Assembly (NCBI RefSeq): GCF_965363235.1
Contig: NC_134849.1
Coordinates: 54,320,122 to 54,384,121 of the forward strand
Direction: 5' to 3'
Length of the DNA: 64,000 nucleotides
Source of the DNA: Mytilus galloprovincialis
Taxonomy: Eukaryota; Mollusca; Bivalvia; Mytilida; Mytilidae
Shown: one piece after another, positions 13,501-28,500 of the stretch
Layout of the letters: every line of letters begins with the position of its first letter
Position numbering within the stretch: position 1 is the stretch's first letter
The notes under the pieces: generated by a model
Seen by the model: only the letters and a program-made list of their open reading frames with translations
Database searches by the model: none
What the model was told of the DNA's origin: nothing
Made by a program: the position numbers and the translations under genes

Positions 13501-16500
13501 ATTGATCGGCAAAAATAAAGGGGGGGGTGCGCACCCCCGGAACCCCCCCCCCCCCCCTGGATCCGCCACTGATACTAGTTTTAAATTCCAGACTTTAACA
13601 ATCGATGACCCTCACTACGATTCCAACAGACTATATCATGGTCGTATGATTGTGAAAGGTAAGCTATCATTTTGTTTTTGTTATTCAAACTAGGACGTGC
13701 ATGTAACACCTTGAATTATGATACTTTTTTCGGGGAAATCTCTTCATTTTTTTTTGGTTCGGTTTTTGAAAACCTGACGTTCAGTAGTTGTCGTTTGTTG
13801 ATGTTGTTCATAAGTATGCTACGCGAGTTATTCAGTGTGAACCACATTTTTGATGTTATTTCTTCATAGACAGAAAAAAATATTACAGTCATTCCTTAAA
13901 TAACTACATGTACAGTATAGACTCTTTGAGATGCATCTGTTGTTTCCAAGATAACAGCCTAATCAATTTACACCATATTATGTTATTTGAAATATTATTA
14001 TTATTATAGTGCCATGAAGAAACACATGTTGCTATCCTGGATAAATCATGTTCTCTGTAAAACCTTCAACAATAAGCAAAATCAATTGTTTTTTATTCTA
14101 ACACGTTTTTAAAGACGAAGTTAATTCTTAGGGTATCACCAGCCCAGTAGTCAGCACTTTTGTGCTGACAAGAATTATCATTGATATAGTTATATTTATA
14201 AATTAACTGTTTACAAAATTTTGAATTTTTGAAATACTAAGGCTTTTTTTACCTCAGGCATAGATTACCTTAGCTGTATTTGGCAAACATTTAGGAATTT
14301 TGGTCCTTAATGCTCTTCAACTTCGTACTTTATTTCGCCTTTTTAACTCTTTGGATTCGAGCGTCACTGATGAGTCTGTTGTAGACAAAACGCGCGTCTG
14401 GCGTATATACAAAATTTAGTCCTGGTATCCATGATGAGTTTACTTATACATGTTATAATCACTTGCAGACGATTTTTGCGGATATTGCAGTCAATCCACT
14501 AACTGGGGATGTGACAGAACGGCTGTCAATGGCAACGTATTGAACCCAATCATGTCTGGAAAAGTTACAACGCATGCGTCAATCAGATACGGAACTGTAA
14601 CTGTTCGAGCAAAGATTCCTAGAGGAGACTGGATTTGGCCAGGTAAAAATATATCGTTCTCTCTAGAATTGCACTTTTAATTTTTTTCTAGTAATGTTTA
14701 CTTCTTACAATTTACTCTATAAATTCTTCTAATTATATGCAAGTACAATGTTTGTGCATTCTTCCTTTTCATTAATTTCATACATCATAGAATAATAGCA
14801 AATTACATGTACAAATGTACAAAAATTACAGATATGCTGTCTGATTTATACACGTATAAGTCACGTGAACATCAGCATTCTGAATCGTGTTACAAACTTG
14901 CAGATTTAATATATATTTTATTTTGAATTTTCGAAAGCAAGGCAACGAAAAAAGAAACAGCACATCTACCTTCTTAAAGAGTTGTTTAAGATTATTTTAG
15001 ACGCACCATATTATTCTTTTTGCTTGATCATGTTTATTGTCATTGTCTTTTTTCCCGTATTCTCCCCCTTTTTGTCCGTTGCGTATAATCTCTTAATTTA
15101 GTGGTTGTCGTTTGTTTATGGGTTAAATATTTGTTTTTCAATAATTTTTTTTTTATATAAATACGGCCGTCAGTTTTCTCGTTTGAATTGTTTTGCATTG
15201 TCATTTCGGTGCATTTTATAGCTGCTATGCGGTTTGAGCTTTGCTCATTGTTGAAGGCCGTACGGTGACATATATTTGTTCATTTTTGTGTCATTTTGGT
15301 CTCTTGTGGACAGTTGTATCATTGGCAATCATGCCACATCTTCTTTTTTATATTCATTTTGTAAACTCCATTTAGACCCTCGTTTATTAATTGAGTTATC
15401 TTTTTGTAAATTCATTTGGGTATTAAAACGTTCACCGCTGTACAATTTGTATGGAGTACGGAAGCGCTTAGTTCTAAAAATGTACGGACGGTCCATGCTT
15501 TTACACCTCATTGCAATTACTTAAAGAAGCATCCAAATACTTATAAAAACATTATTCACTATGATCACGAAAACACGATTACTTTAAAGTTTTTCTTTTA
15601 TTTATCTAACTGTACACTTTATTGTGGAAACGTGTGTCATCATTTACGTTACAATTCATGCAGTTCATTTTGAAATGAAGAATGATATGAGATTGATGCT
15701 AACCAATCAAAGTAACGTATAATAATGACGTGGTTAGTTAATTATATTTAAGAATTGAATGCTTCTTTTTGTAACTTCATTAGGGTGTAAAAGCGTTGAC
15801 CGAAGTACATTTTGTATGAAGCGCGACAGCGCTTCATTCTAAAAATGTGCGCACGGTCAACGGTCAATTGCACTTTTAATTTTTTTCTAGTAATGTTTAC
15901 TTCTTACAATTTACTCTATAAATTCTTCTAATTATATGCAAGTACAATGTTTGTGCATTCTTCCTTTTCATTAATTTCATACATCATAGAATAATAGCAA
16001 ATTACATGTACAAATGTACAAAAATTACAGATATGCTGTCTGATTTATACACGTATAAGTCACGTGAACATCAGCATTCTGAATCGTGTTACAAACTTGC
16101 AGATTTAATATATATTTTATTTTGAATTTTCGAAAGCAAGGCAACGAAAAAAGAAACAGCACATCTACCTTCTTAAAGAGTTGTTTAAGATTATTTTAGA
16201 CGCACCATATTATTCTTTTTGCTTGATCATGTTTATTGTCATTGTCTTTTTTCCCGTATTCTCCCCCTTTTTGTCCGTTGCGTATAATCTCTTAATTTAG
16301 TGGTTGTCGTTTGTTTATGGGTAAAATATTTGTTTTTCAATAATTTTTTTTTATATAAATACGGTCGTCAGTTTTCTCGTTTGAATTGTTTTGCATTGTC
16401 ATTTCGGTGCATTTTATAGCTGCTATGCGGTTTGAGCTTTGCTCATTGTTGAAGGCCGTACGGTGACATATGAACACTGTGCGGGACAAATTTGCCATTC

Positions 16501-19500
16501 CGGTATCGGCAAATCTGACTTTGTCGGTTTACAAGATATCAAAAAAAAATTTTGTCCAGTGATAGATTATTGAAAAATTAAAAAAATGCCATATGTCCCA
16601 ACTTGTCACTGTTGTCACTCTTGTCACTGCAGCTGATTAAAAGTACATTTCCCATGGGAAATTTGATAATTCCCATGGGAATATTAGAATTTCCCATGGG
16701 AACATTGAAAGTTCCCATGGGAAAAATTACTTTTCCCATGGGAAGTTTAGAGTTCCCATAGGAACTTTAAAGTTCCCATGGGAACATAAGTCAATTGTTT
16801 GTTCCCATGGGAAGTTCTAAATTTCCCAAGGGAAACTTTAAATTTCCCAAGGGAACTTTTCTTCCCAAGGGAACTCCTTTTCTTCCCATGGTAAAATACT
16901 TTTCCCATGGGAACAATATTTTTTCCCATGGGAACGATATTTTTTCCCATGGGAACAATAATTTTTCCCATGGGAACAATAATTTTTCCCTTGGGAACAA
17001 TAATTTTTCCCTTGGGAACAATATGTTTTCCCATGGGAACAATAATTGTTCACATGGGAAGTGATATAACTAAAAAGAAAACATAAAAAAAATCCTCTAA
17101 TTGCATGAGTGAAGCAATTTCACAAAACGGACTAAGTTATTATGGGTACAAGTATTTCTTTGAATCTTAATTGTAGAAATATATAATTGTGTGTTCTACG
17201 ATTTTCGTCTTGGCATGCTTAATTGAAAGTAAATCACTACGTGTCAAAAAACTACTATAAATTCAGAAATTATTGCTGTTTTTATTATTGTGAAAATAGT
17301 GACAGGGTTATAATCACAATAATATACACTTGCATATTGAAATTTTTTATGAACTAAACAGGATTATTCTAAATTTTCGAACAAAAAAATGATGAAATTG
17401 AGAAAAATCGCACTTACAATTGCTAGCAATAATTTCTGAATTTTCAGTATATAGTTTTGCATATATAGCTTTCACACCATTGCACACAGTGTCTTATGTT
17501 TATCCATTTGAATGTTTTTGTGTTTTTTTCATGCAGACATTTAAATGTTGATAGGTCTTGCTCATTTTTGACGGCTGTTCAGTCACTGGCTGAAAATACC
17601 TTTATCTCTGGTTTTTAGTTGTCTCATTGGCAATCACATACCATATCCTTACTTAATTTCAACACTTCTTAATTTAAGTTATATACATTTGAGAATATCA
17701 TTTTCAAAAAGACAAAACATTACAATTGGTATAACAAATAAGGCACTTGTGTTTTAATATTTCATCTTTCACTGAGATAACACCATCAAGTAAAATGTGT
17801 AAAACAAAAACAGAAAATTAAATAAACAGCAATAAAATAACTCAAGCAAGTGTCAATAAACCTGCACAAATAACATGAATAACATATCTAAGGTCATAAG
17901 CAAGTGACAATAAAACATACAGCAATAATATATCTAAGGTCATAAGCATAAACATGCAGCAATATAATACATTGTATATCTAAGGTCATAAGCAAAAGAC
18001 AATCAACATACAGCAATAGTATATCTAAGGTCATAAGCATAAACATGCAGCAATAATATATCTAAGGTCATAAGCAAGTGACAATCAACATACAGCAATA
18101 ATGTATCTAAGGTCATAAGCATTTAAAAAAAAACATGCAGCAATAATATATCTAAGGTCATAAGCAAGTGAAAATCAACATGCAGCAATAATGTATCTAA
18201 GGTCAAAAGTATAAACAAGCAGCAATAATATATCTAAGGTTCTCTGATATTTGTCCTAAAAATGTTTGGCTCTAGCACCACTGTTGAAAAAGTAATGCCC
18301 CTTTTTTCAACAATTTCCTCAGAGGAAAAAGAGTTTTCCTCAAGGGAAAAAGATTTCCCTTAGGGAATTTGCTGCATAATTATTTCCTTTGAGGAAATTC
18401 TTTTTCTTTTGAGGAAATTTGCCGCTTCAAATTTTCCTTTGAGGAATTTTTCTCTAAGGAAATCATTGTTCTTCAAATTTCCTCTAAGGAAATTTCTGAA
18501 CATCAAATTTCCCTTAAGGAAATGTTTTTCCTCTATAAAAATTTCATAACAGTACAAACATTGACAAACAGTATAAATATATTTTCTCCTAGACTGAATT
18601 ATTGATCATGTTGATACAAAAGATTATATAAAATAAACACTTTTCATGTCAAATTAACTTGTCTTCTGTTTCAGCTGCTGTGTATAATTATTCTACCCCC
18701 TACATAACAGTTCAGTGCATAAATAATTCCATTCACAAGACATCTTCCTTCAATTGGTTGAATAAATTTTGGCAACTTGTTCTTCAAACATCTTCTCTGT
18801 ATATTTGATATGGAGAGCCATGTACATAATATTATGTACATAAATGGATAACGCATGTGTTTATTTCGACAACAAACATGACAAAGACACTATTTTTTTT
18901 CTTAATTTCTCCATAATCCATCAGTGAATATGTAGGTTGTTACATTTTACACCATTGTGTCCTTGTGCATCTTTGATAGTACTCCATTTTGTTTATAGCA
19001 ATTTTGTAGAATTTTTTCTATTTCTTTTTCCAGAAAAACACACAATTGAGTTCATTTCACATTAATTAATCCAATTAGCACATTATGTAGAAAAGTATTA
19101 ACAAATAAGTTTCCTCTTCAGTATAGACTTGCAGGACCTGACGATGATCATAAAAACCAAGATATCTGACCTATAAATACACAAAATAAAAATAAAAAGT
19201 TATAAACATGATAAATGGAGAAAAAAACAGCAATATAAATAGGCTTATTTTATCATGTTTTAATTAAAGTCATAAGAAACCTCAAATTAAAAAAAAATAT
19301 GTATAATAATTATGTTTTTTTACTTATTTTTAATTGCTTGCTTCCAGGAAGCAATTCGCCGATACATATTTTCCATATACATAGTGACCCGAGCGTAACC
19401 CTCCTCGTAAAAATCCGGTGACCACAATATGCAAGGATCTGTCATTGAAATAAACAAATAGCTGATTATACATGTTAAACACGTGCTCAATACCCATGCT

Positions 19501-22500
19501 TTTTGTGATTTGTTTACTATAAGGTGGCAATCGGTAAAACTCAGCTTCAAAACACGGCATTTAATGAGCAGCATTATTTCTTAAATCAGAACAAACAGAG
19601 AGAAAAAAAAATTGACGATTTATATGATATACTTGTGAAAATAATGATAAAATCGTGCACAGAGGACTAAGTTTATGATGTATACATGCATTGGTTCAAA
19701 AGTTGTACAAACTTTATTTTTCATCACTCACTTGTTTCATATGACTTTAACATTTGAGAAACTTTCATTTGATATTCTTACTTGTCATGCTTTATATGAG
19801 TTCTCTTATTTCAGTGCTTTGTGTCCAAGATTTAATATTCGTTGTTTAGTGCCTTGCAGTGATATTTAAAGTTTAGCCACTTGCAAAAGTTGTTATAGAA
19901 TGTTCATATGCTGTGTTATTTGAACCACTGTCCTATATTATGGTCAGGTAAGAGGTTGAGTGCTCACAGACATGATATTTTTTTATTAATTGTTATTGTT
20001 TTTGAACATGTTGAACTAAATTGGATTGTTTAAATCTTTTCATGTTGGGATCTTTATTGGCTGACCTATAAAGGAAGTGTTGTCTCATTATTGAAGGCCA
20101 GCCCATCATTGGCCTTTAATTTCTTGCATCCACTTCTTTGAACTCTGGTGGATAAGTCACTCATTTACCATACCACATCTTCTTATTTTTATAAGAGTCA
20201 TCATTCAAAGGCAATTACTTTTATCATGTTTGTTACTGTAATTCAGAAATTATCCAGAGGTTTTTAGTAATGCGATTAATGTGACTGGGTGAGTATCGCA
20301 AAAATAAGAAATCATATTTTGATAACAGAAACATATATATATCATGTATATACATGATATATAATTGATGCAGATTTTTTTGTAATCACAATAAGTTGTC
20401 CATTCCCTGAAAAATCACAATAATAAAGGCAAGCAATAATTTCTGAATTTACAGTATATAGAAGTGGTCTTACCATTTAGGCCTTGTTGTATTCTGTTTA
20501 TCTTGTTTTGTCGCTCATTTCTATTGAAACTGTTTATATTTTTCATTATTTTTCTATATTTCTTGTCCTATAAAACATAAAAAGGGTAAAAACTATTATT
20601 AAACATCAGTATTTTCTTTATATACAATAATATTTAATAAGAATGGAATATTTGTGCTATTTCATTTCACAAACTTTTTGTCAGTCATGACTTTCAAAGA
20701 CTTTCACCCTGGTCAATAGTTTAAAAAACAAACATTCCCATACTTTTTCTTGGTGTTCGTACTAATTTTTCATTGGACAACAAAAACATGATTCAACTAT
20801 TCTTCTATGATTTGTTTTGCTTGACTACCTTAAACTCTGAAATATTGTTTACACTGTATAATCTGTATGTGTCTCACTCGTCAAAATTTCAAATTAATAT
20901 ATAAATAACCAATAAGAATGCTATGCATGGCTCAGCTTGATACAAACGTACACTTTAAACCCTGAACAGTTGGAGCAAGTATGGACACAACATTCAATTC
21001 AAACTTTTCTCCATTGGTTAGAGGTATAGGGGGAGGGGGAGCTCTCACAAACATGTTTAACCCCGCTGCATTTTGCGCCTGGCCCAAGTTAGGAGCCTCT
21101 GGCCTTTGTAAGTCTTGTTTTATTTTAATTTTAGTTTCTTGTGTACACTTTGGAAATTAGTATGGCGTTCATTATCACTGAATTAGTATATATTTGTTTA
21201 GGGGCCAGCTGAAGGACGCTTCCGGGTGCGGGAATTTCTTGCTACATTGAAGACCTGTTGGTGACCTTCTGCTGTTGTTTTTTTATTTGGTCGGATTGTT
21301 GTCTCTTTGACAAATTCCCCATTTCCATTCTCAATTTTATGAATACAACTCTGAATTGTAAATTTGGATTGTGATTCAATAGTTGATGCAGCATAGGTTT
21401 CTGACATTGAATGAATGTGGTCCAAGTATTTAAAAATTTTAAATTGACAATTAACCTCTAAAATGGTCCAATATTCAAAATCTTAATACATGGTTAGATG
21501 CAGCATATCAACATGATCAAAGAACCCAAATAATTCATTATTTGATGAAATCAAATAAAGTTCAATTTTGGACCCTTTATATCTCAATGTGGACCAATTT
21601 CAAATGAATTTGTTAACGGGCCAAAATATCAAAAATCTAAATGAATGGTTAGATTCAGCATATCAAAGAACCCCATATATTCAATTTTTTGGAAATCAAA
21701 CAAAGTAAAATATTGGACCCCAATTTGGACCAACTTGAAATTTGGGCCCATACTAAAAATCTAAGTAAATATTCAGATTCAGCATATTAACATGATTAAA
21801 GAACACCAAGAATTTAAATATTATTAAAATCAAAATAAGTTTAATTTAGGACCCTTTGAACCTTAAGATAGACCAATTTAAACAGGACCAAAAAACTAGG
21901 AAGCTTAATGCACAGTTAGATTTGGAATATATATATCAAAGAACCCCAATAATTCAATTTTCTATAAAATCAAACAAAGTTTAATATTGGCCCCTTTTGG
22001 CCCCTAATTCATGTAATTTCTAAACTCTGGACAAAAACTCTGGTCACAAACCCTGTGTTTGAGTTTCATAGATTTCTGTTAACTTATACTAAAAGTAATT
22101 ATGCGAAAACCAAGTGTCTTCGGACTACGACGACTACATGATAAAATTAAGAATGGGAATGGGGAATGTGTCAAAGACCCCCCTTTTTTGGACTATCAAT
22201 GCATTTGAATGGGGACATGTAATTACCCCCCCCCCCCTTTTTGTCCTGGGTTAGGAAACCCTTTTTAAAATGACTGGATCCGCCCCTGAAGGGTCTATCA
22301 TTAAGTTTGACAACTTCAGACATACTACTTTACCAAAAAAATTGACACATTTCATCCAATTTAATTCATTCTTTACTTGCTATTTCATCCATAATATTTT
22401 AAAGAAAGAAATTTGGAAGGAGTATGATTTTAATTTGCAAGTTATACACTATCCAAACTAGAGACCTAATAGAGTAGATATATACTTGACTAAGGGAGCT

Positions 22501-22516
22501 ACCATTTGATTTTTAT

Positions 22517-22551
<35 letters not shown>

Positions 22552-25500
22552 CTAGGATGAAAAATTTTATCCTGCATTTTTTTTTAGCTGTAATCTCTGT
22601 CCTGCCTTTTTATTTTTCACTCTGTTCGTTCCTGCCTTTTTTTTTTTTTTAGTTTATCCTGACTTTTTTTACCTAAATTGTCGTCCTGACTTTTTTGCTA
22701 GTGTCTCATCCTGCCTTTTTTTTTCTCAAACAGTCAGGGGACTTACTTAAATGAGTGATTTTCTAAATCACTGATTTAAGTAACATTATTTCCATAAAGG
22801 TTGGAAGTTAGAGTTGTCTTTCTTTAATAATCACCTATTTAAGTAGTACAAATTAATCACTAGAAGAAGTGATTTAATTTTATTGTAGCTTTAAATATAG
22901 AATACTAATGATCCAGGGACTAATTATGTTTCTAAACTTATCAGAACCAACATCTGTGTTGTCTAGGATGACCAGGTCATTTCAGGTGATGACCTTGTAC
23001 TGAATCTAGGATAATGACATAAAAATCACTTGTTTAAGTATCAGACCTCAATTTCCTTCCCAAAAATCACTTCTTTAAGTATCATTCTTTTAATTATCCC
23101 TACTAATTTCAACACCCCCGAACAGTGAGATTTTTATCGCAACAGTAGAATTTTATTACATAATCTGAAAGATGAAACCTTGAACTTCACAGGAAAAATC
23201 TTTGAAGAAAGTATCAGTTCATTATGTAAAGCCATTATTATAGCATTTTTTCAACTAAAATAGAATTTTCAGCTAAATGATAGCATCAAAGGCAGAAACC
23301 TTTCTACTTAAAAGAAGCAAAAAGTTTATTTTTTTTTAATTTTACTAATTAAAAGATATTATTTAAACCAGATGTGTTTAAAATTTGGAAAAAAATACAA
23401 AATTTCAATTTGTGACAAAACCACAATTTTGCTACTCGAATAAGTGATTTAAAAATCACCTATTTCAGTAAGTCCCCTGACTGTCAAAACTCCTGTTCTG
23501 TCTATTTTTTTCAAATTTCATCCTAGATCCCCATAAAAATCAAATGGTAGCTCCTTAATTTAAATCAAACTTGGGGTGACTGGCGACAAAGATTTAAGGA
23601 AATAGATGACAGTTTACCTAGCCCCACAGGACGCAATTACGACTGGACACAATTACGAACGATTTCCAATGTTTGCCCTCTGAGATCATATTTATTTATT
23701 TTTATCAATAAACGTTTTTATAAATAAAAACCCTATTAAAATTCCCTTGTTTTCATGATAATATAATTCATGTGCCATTGGTGAATGTTGATGACGATGA
23801 CAAAATCATTCTGAAAATATTATAAGAACGGCAATCTGGCCTGCAAGTTCTATAAAAAAAAACATAAAGGTAAGTGCACATTGCCTTCTATTGTTAATAT
23901 ATAGAAAGAAAAATATCTCCTGATTCTGTTCATGTGCGTGATGCCTTTTATCTTGCCCAAATAACCCCACAATTGACGTTTTTTAGACTCTTGTGACCCT
24001 ATTTATGGTCAAAAGAAAATATGTTAATTTTATTGAAAAGTCCAGAGAACTCCAAAAAAAATGTTGACCTGTATAAAAAAAAATCATAGATGAATGATAA
24101 GTATAACACTGAAATGGATAAACTTGAATTTAGTGCTCCTTTAAAGGAGGAACTTACACAAAAACAAAAAAAAAAATCAGAAATCTTTCCTTTCCACATG
24201 ACCGACATTTCGTCTGCAACCATTGCTAAAGTAATTGAAGGAAAAAACAAACTTGTGCATCTTATTTTCCTATGAAAATGTGTTTGAGATAAAGATTAAT
24301 GTATGCTTTATCAATCTAGACTGTTGTCATTGATTTCTTCTGCAAGATATTTCAATATAGTGCTGTTGGGAATTGCGTCCATATGTGGCTCTCTTGACCC
24401 GTAAAACGAGGTCACGCAAATCTTACTAAAGTATCCTAACGTGAATAAAAATTTATGTGGGATATGATGCAAAATAGAAAGCCTTCATACATCTTAAATT
24501 CTATGGTATAAACAATTCAAGAAAAGTAGTCTACTTAAAAAAATATTAACCACAGTTCAAAAATCGTTCGTAATTGTGTCCGGTGAGGCTACAATGATCT
24601 AGCTTCATGGCAATGGCATACATTACAGACTACATCATGTACATGGTCATTCTTAATTGTGTTTAAACTTTGGGAGTTCATTTTTTTAATGTTTAAAGCT
24701 AACAATTTCAACTACATACATTTATCAAGATTTGATTCTACATTTATATATAATTGTGTATGTCACATGTATGTACATGATGTATTTTAATGTAAAGCAT
24801 CTGAAAACTCATTAGCCGTTTTCATAGCCTATGCCTGAAAACAGAGATTTCTTATTAAGGAGAAAGCCCCGCCCCCCCTTTTTGGTGTGAAATATTTTGT
24901 TGATTATATAGGGAATCACTGAAGCATGACTGGAGCAAGCATCCCCCTCTGCCCCCCCCCCCCCCAAAAAAAAAATAATTAAAAAAATGGAAATTTCTGG
25001 ATCTGCCCATGTCAACCTTTCACTCAGGTCATTGGTGAAGAGTTGTCACACAAAATAAATGATATCAAATGTTCATATGTATATGTTTTAGCTCGTGTAG
25101 GTGTAAGGAGGCAACCATTTGATTTGTTGGGCGAAAAGGGTGAATAATCTTGCCTTGTAAAACTTGTGCTATAAATAAAAATTAATACATTTCCATTTAA
25201 AAATCCGTCAGCCCAATCTCATCCAGTGAAATAGATTATTATCTGTTTTCGAAATTATATGGAAGTACTTAGTAGTTCAGACGCATTGCAAGGCATTTTT
25301 TCTAAGGAGACGTGTAGACTCATTTAATTGGGGGAATGGAACCAATAAATTGATAGGATCCGATATGATCTTCCCAGTAAGGAGCACATATTTTTTTAGG
25401 TAATTATTATTAGTGTCGGTGATCACACAAGTAAATCAGAGAAAATATTGCATGCAAGTTAATAAGCAGAGAAGAGACAATTATCAACTTGTGTATTATT

Positions 25501-28500
25501 CATTTTCTCGCAGTTATTTGCGGTAAATTAACTATATGTATATATATCCCAAAACAGGTGTTCGGTTCTAGTACTATACAATTTAGTAAAACTGCTATAT
25601 TTTGGGGCCGAAAAGGGGTCTTACTGAACCTACTCCTTTATAAATCTTAAGTAGGAATACGTGGGTTCCATTTCATGAGACCTACACGGATTTTTTATAA
25701 AATAAATTTAAAAATTATAAATACAGTTTTCATCAATTCTTTCCCGGCATAGATAAAAAAAAATATGAAAATAAATAATCTTTTGAAAATAATACGATAT
25801 GGTTTAATTATTTCACTTCATTATAATGATAAATCCTTTAGATCTGAAATTTTTAATTAAAACGAATTTATCATTTTGATCTACCGATAAACTTTAAATT
25901 GAAGTGACATGGTCAGTTAAGTAACCTGATTAGTTGCATGGCTGATTACCATCTTACTGGTGACCCAGTAATTTTCCATATGACACTAGCGTGTACCCTC
26001 GGGGTGTGTATAACTTTTTTTGGGGGGAACATCCTGTCCACGTGTAATACTTAGCATATATTGCAACATTTGACATTAAACAAATTTTCTTTGTAGCATC
26101 GGAGGCAATTTCATGTTCAACCACACAGCAAATTTCACACAAAAAATATGATAAAATCATAAGAAAAAGAATAAGAAATACTAACAAATAAATTTGGCAT
26201 TAATAAAACGGGGATTCGTGTATTCAAGAGCTTATTTTCAGTGGACAACAACAAATGGAAGTTTTTAACGACCTTGACTGGCTATAATATATATATAGCA
26301 CTTGCACGGTCGTTCCAGTGGACATATTTCATACCAGATTACTTATTCTTTTTATATATATGACAATTATTGTTTAATCTGATACACGTACCTATAATGT
26401 ACAGTATTTTGAACAGCTTCAAATATATGGGGTCCGTAGTAATACCGCAAAGGACCTCCTTAGTGCACTAAGAACAAAAATGTGCACTAAGGACCTGATG
26501 GAATGATACAACTCTTACAAAGGACATGGCATATAAAAATAGACTTTGTAAAAATTCATTATTTTAAATTTTACAATTATACCTTTTTTAATTAGAAAGT
26601 TATCTAATGTGTATTCGACACGTGCCTAACTTGAAAAATTGATTGTCACCTTTTTAGTGTAATAGGTAGAAATTCACGTTCGCTCAACCTTGACCCGTTT
26701 ATAATCTGCTAGTAAACTGTTTAAACATGTATATATGGTATTTCAAATTGTTCTTTATTTTTTTCCCATTTGTTTGTTTCTGCCGTATTTATTCTGTCTG
26801 TTATAATTTTTACTTCTAAAGTAATAAAGTATTTTCAACTCTTTTCAGTTTGGGAATTTTTAATCCTTTTAATTTTAAAAAGACAAATAATTGTGAACAC
26901 TTCACGGAAAAGTGAGGATTTATATTTGGTTGCTTAACGTCCAGTTTCCAATACTTCATTCATTTTTCTGATGTCAGGGACCATGCCTCACAGCAAGGTT
27001 TTATAAGGATAGAACATAGGCAAATGCAAATAGATTCTATTGTATATATCTTTGCTGCTTTGGTCTCTGTATGTATAATGATTCATTATGTTTTATGGGA
27101 TACTTAACTTCTGTTCTACAAATTTTATATTAAAATATATTCTGATTTTTCATTTTTAATGAGATTTTAGTTTCTGTTGATTAGAGGCAGTACAAAAAAC
27201 ATGTTTTAATCATAATTAAGGTGACCCCCCCCCCCCCCTTTCAACATGACACCCAACCACACCGCTTGAAAATCTTAAAATATTTTTTAATGTTATCATT
27301 ACTATATATATATATATTGAATAGGGTGACACGTTGTCGCTACATAATAACCAGATAAAATGGATCTTGTTTATACAAAAAATCTTTCAAGATTGTGGTT
27401 TCTCAAACATATGGGAGTCACAAAATTTTGTTAATAAAGAATGGTTAAAAACTGTCATAAAGCAGAGATTGCTATATCAATATATTCAGAACTGGAATTC
27501 CCTCATTCAAAATTCGTCAAAAGGTATAAACTACAAAAATTAAAAAAAAAACAACTTGAAATTGAAGAATATTTTAATATTTTGGACTTCAAAGACGCTT
27601 TTGTTTTTTGTCGATTTCAAACGACTAATACTAAGTTGCCGATTGAAACAGGAAGATGGCAAAACGTAATCAGAGAAAACCGCTTTTGCAGTCTATGTAA
27701 CAATCGACAAATAGGTGACGAATATCATTTTATATTTGAATGCAAATTTTTTCAATCAAAAACGAAAAGAGTTTTTAACTGCATATTTTACAAAACGGCA
27801 AAATACAGTTAAATTCTCTGAAGTTATGTCAAGTACAAGAAAACCAGTTCTGAAGAAGCTTTGTTTTTTTTTTATAGAAAATATAAATACTTGTGTTTGT
27901 CGGCCCGTGCTTGTACTCCTGGCTTGTAACTTTTGTAACCTCTCTCGCTTGTTTTGTACATATTGTAAATATTTATTGTTGTATTTGTTATCTCTGTACC
28001 GATGTAATGCATTTGCTTTATGAGAATAAAGATATATAAGTAACTTCTTTAAATATACACAAGTCATAATTACATTGGCCAGAGGGTAACTTGATAATTA
28101 GAGGATCAAAGGATTTAATTAAGACAATCCAAGACTGCTACCTCTATATTTTATTATACATATCTTTATTAGCCTCATTTAGGGTGATACAGCAATTGCA
28201 AAACGGGTAGATACGATCTGTAATCAAATAATTAAACTAATCAAAAGTTTATTTAGAGTAACCATATGCCGGATGAACAAAAAGTTTGCCATTTATTGAA
28301 AAACATATGGTTTTATATAACAAGAAAACTTCTCTAGTATTCTAAACATTTATCACGTACCCCCTCCCCCAAACCTCCGCTTCAAGCTCTAGATTCGCGC
28401 CTGCACATTGTGAATTATATTTCTTACATCACGATGCTTATTACATTATAAAATAAAATGGTATTCATCTTCAATTGTTGAAATAAAGATGAATTGTTAA

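Noticed and set aside
15329..15511. 60-codon minus frame present again at 35957-36139
   Set aside because: It is repeated only because the 1.2-kb segment is duplicated; no motif, no splice context.
16649..17060. CRISPR-like regular spacing of short repeats
   Set aside because: The genome is eukaryotic, the repeat is a 12-bp palindrome with 9-bp spacers, and the array is mirrored at the other end of a TIR element.
16746..17064. Four overlapping frames through the palindrome array (GKIIVPMGK, FPWEK, SHGNN patterns)
   Set aside because: They arise because a 21-bp period is a multiple of three; all frames stay open on both strands. No codon preference and no start context.
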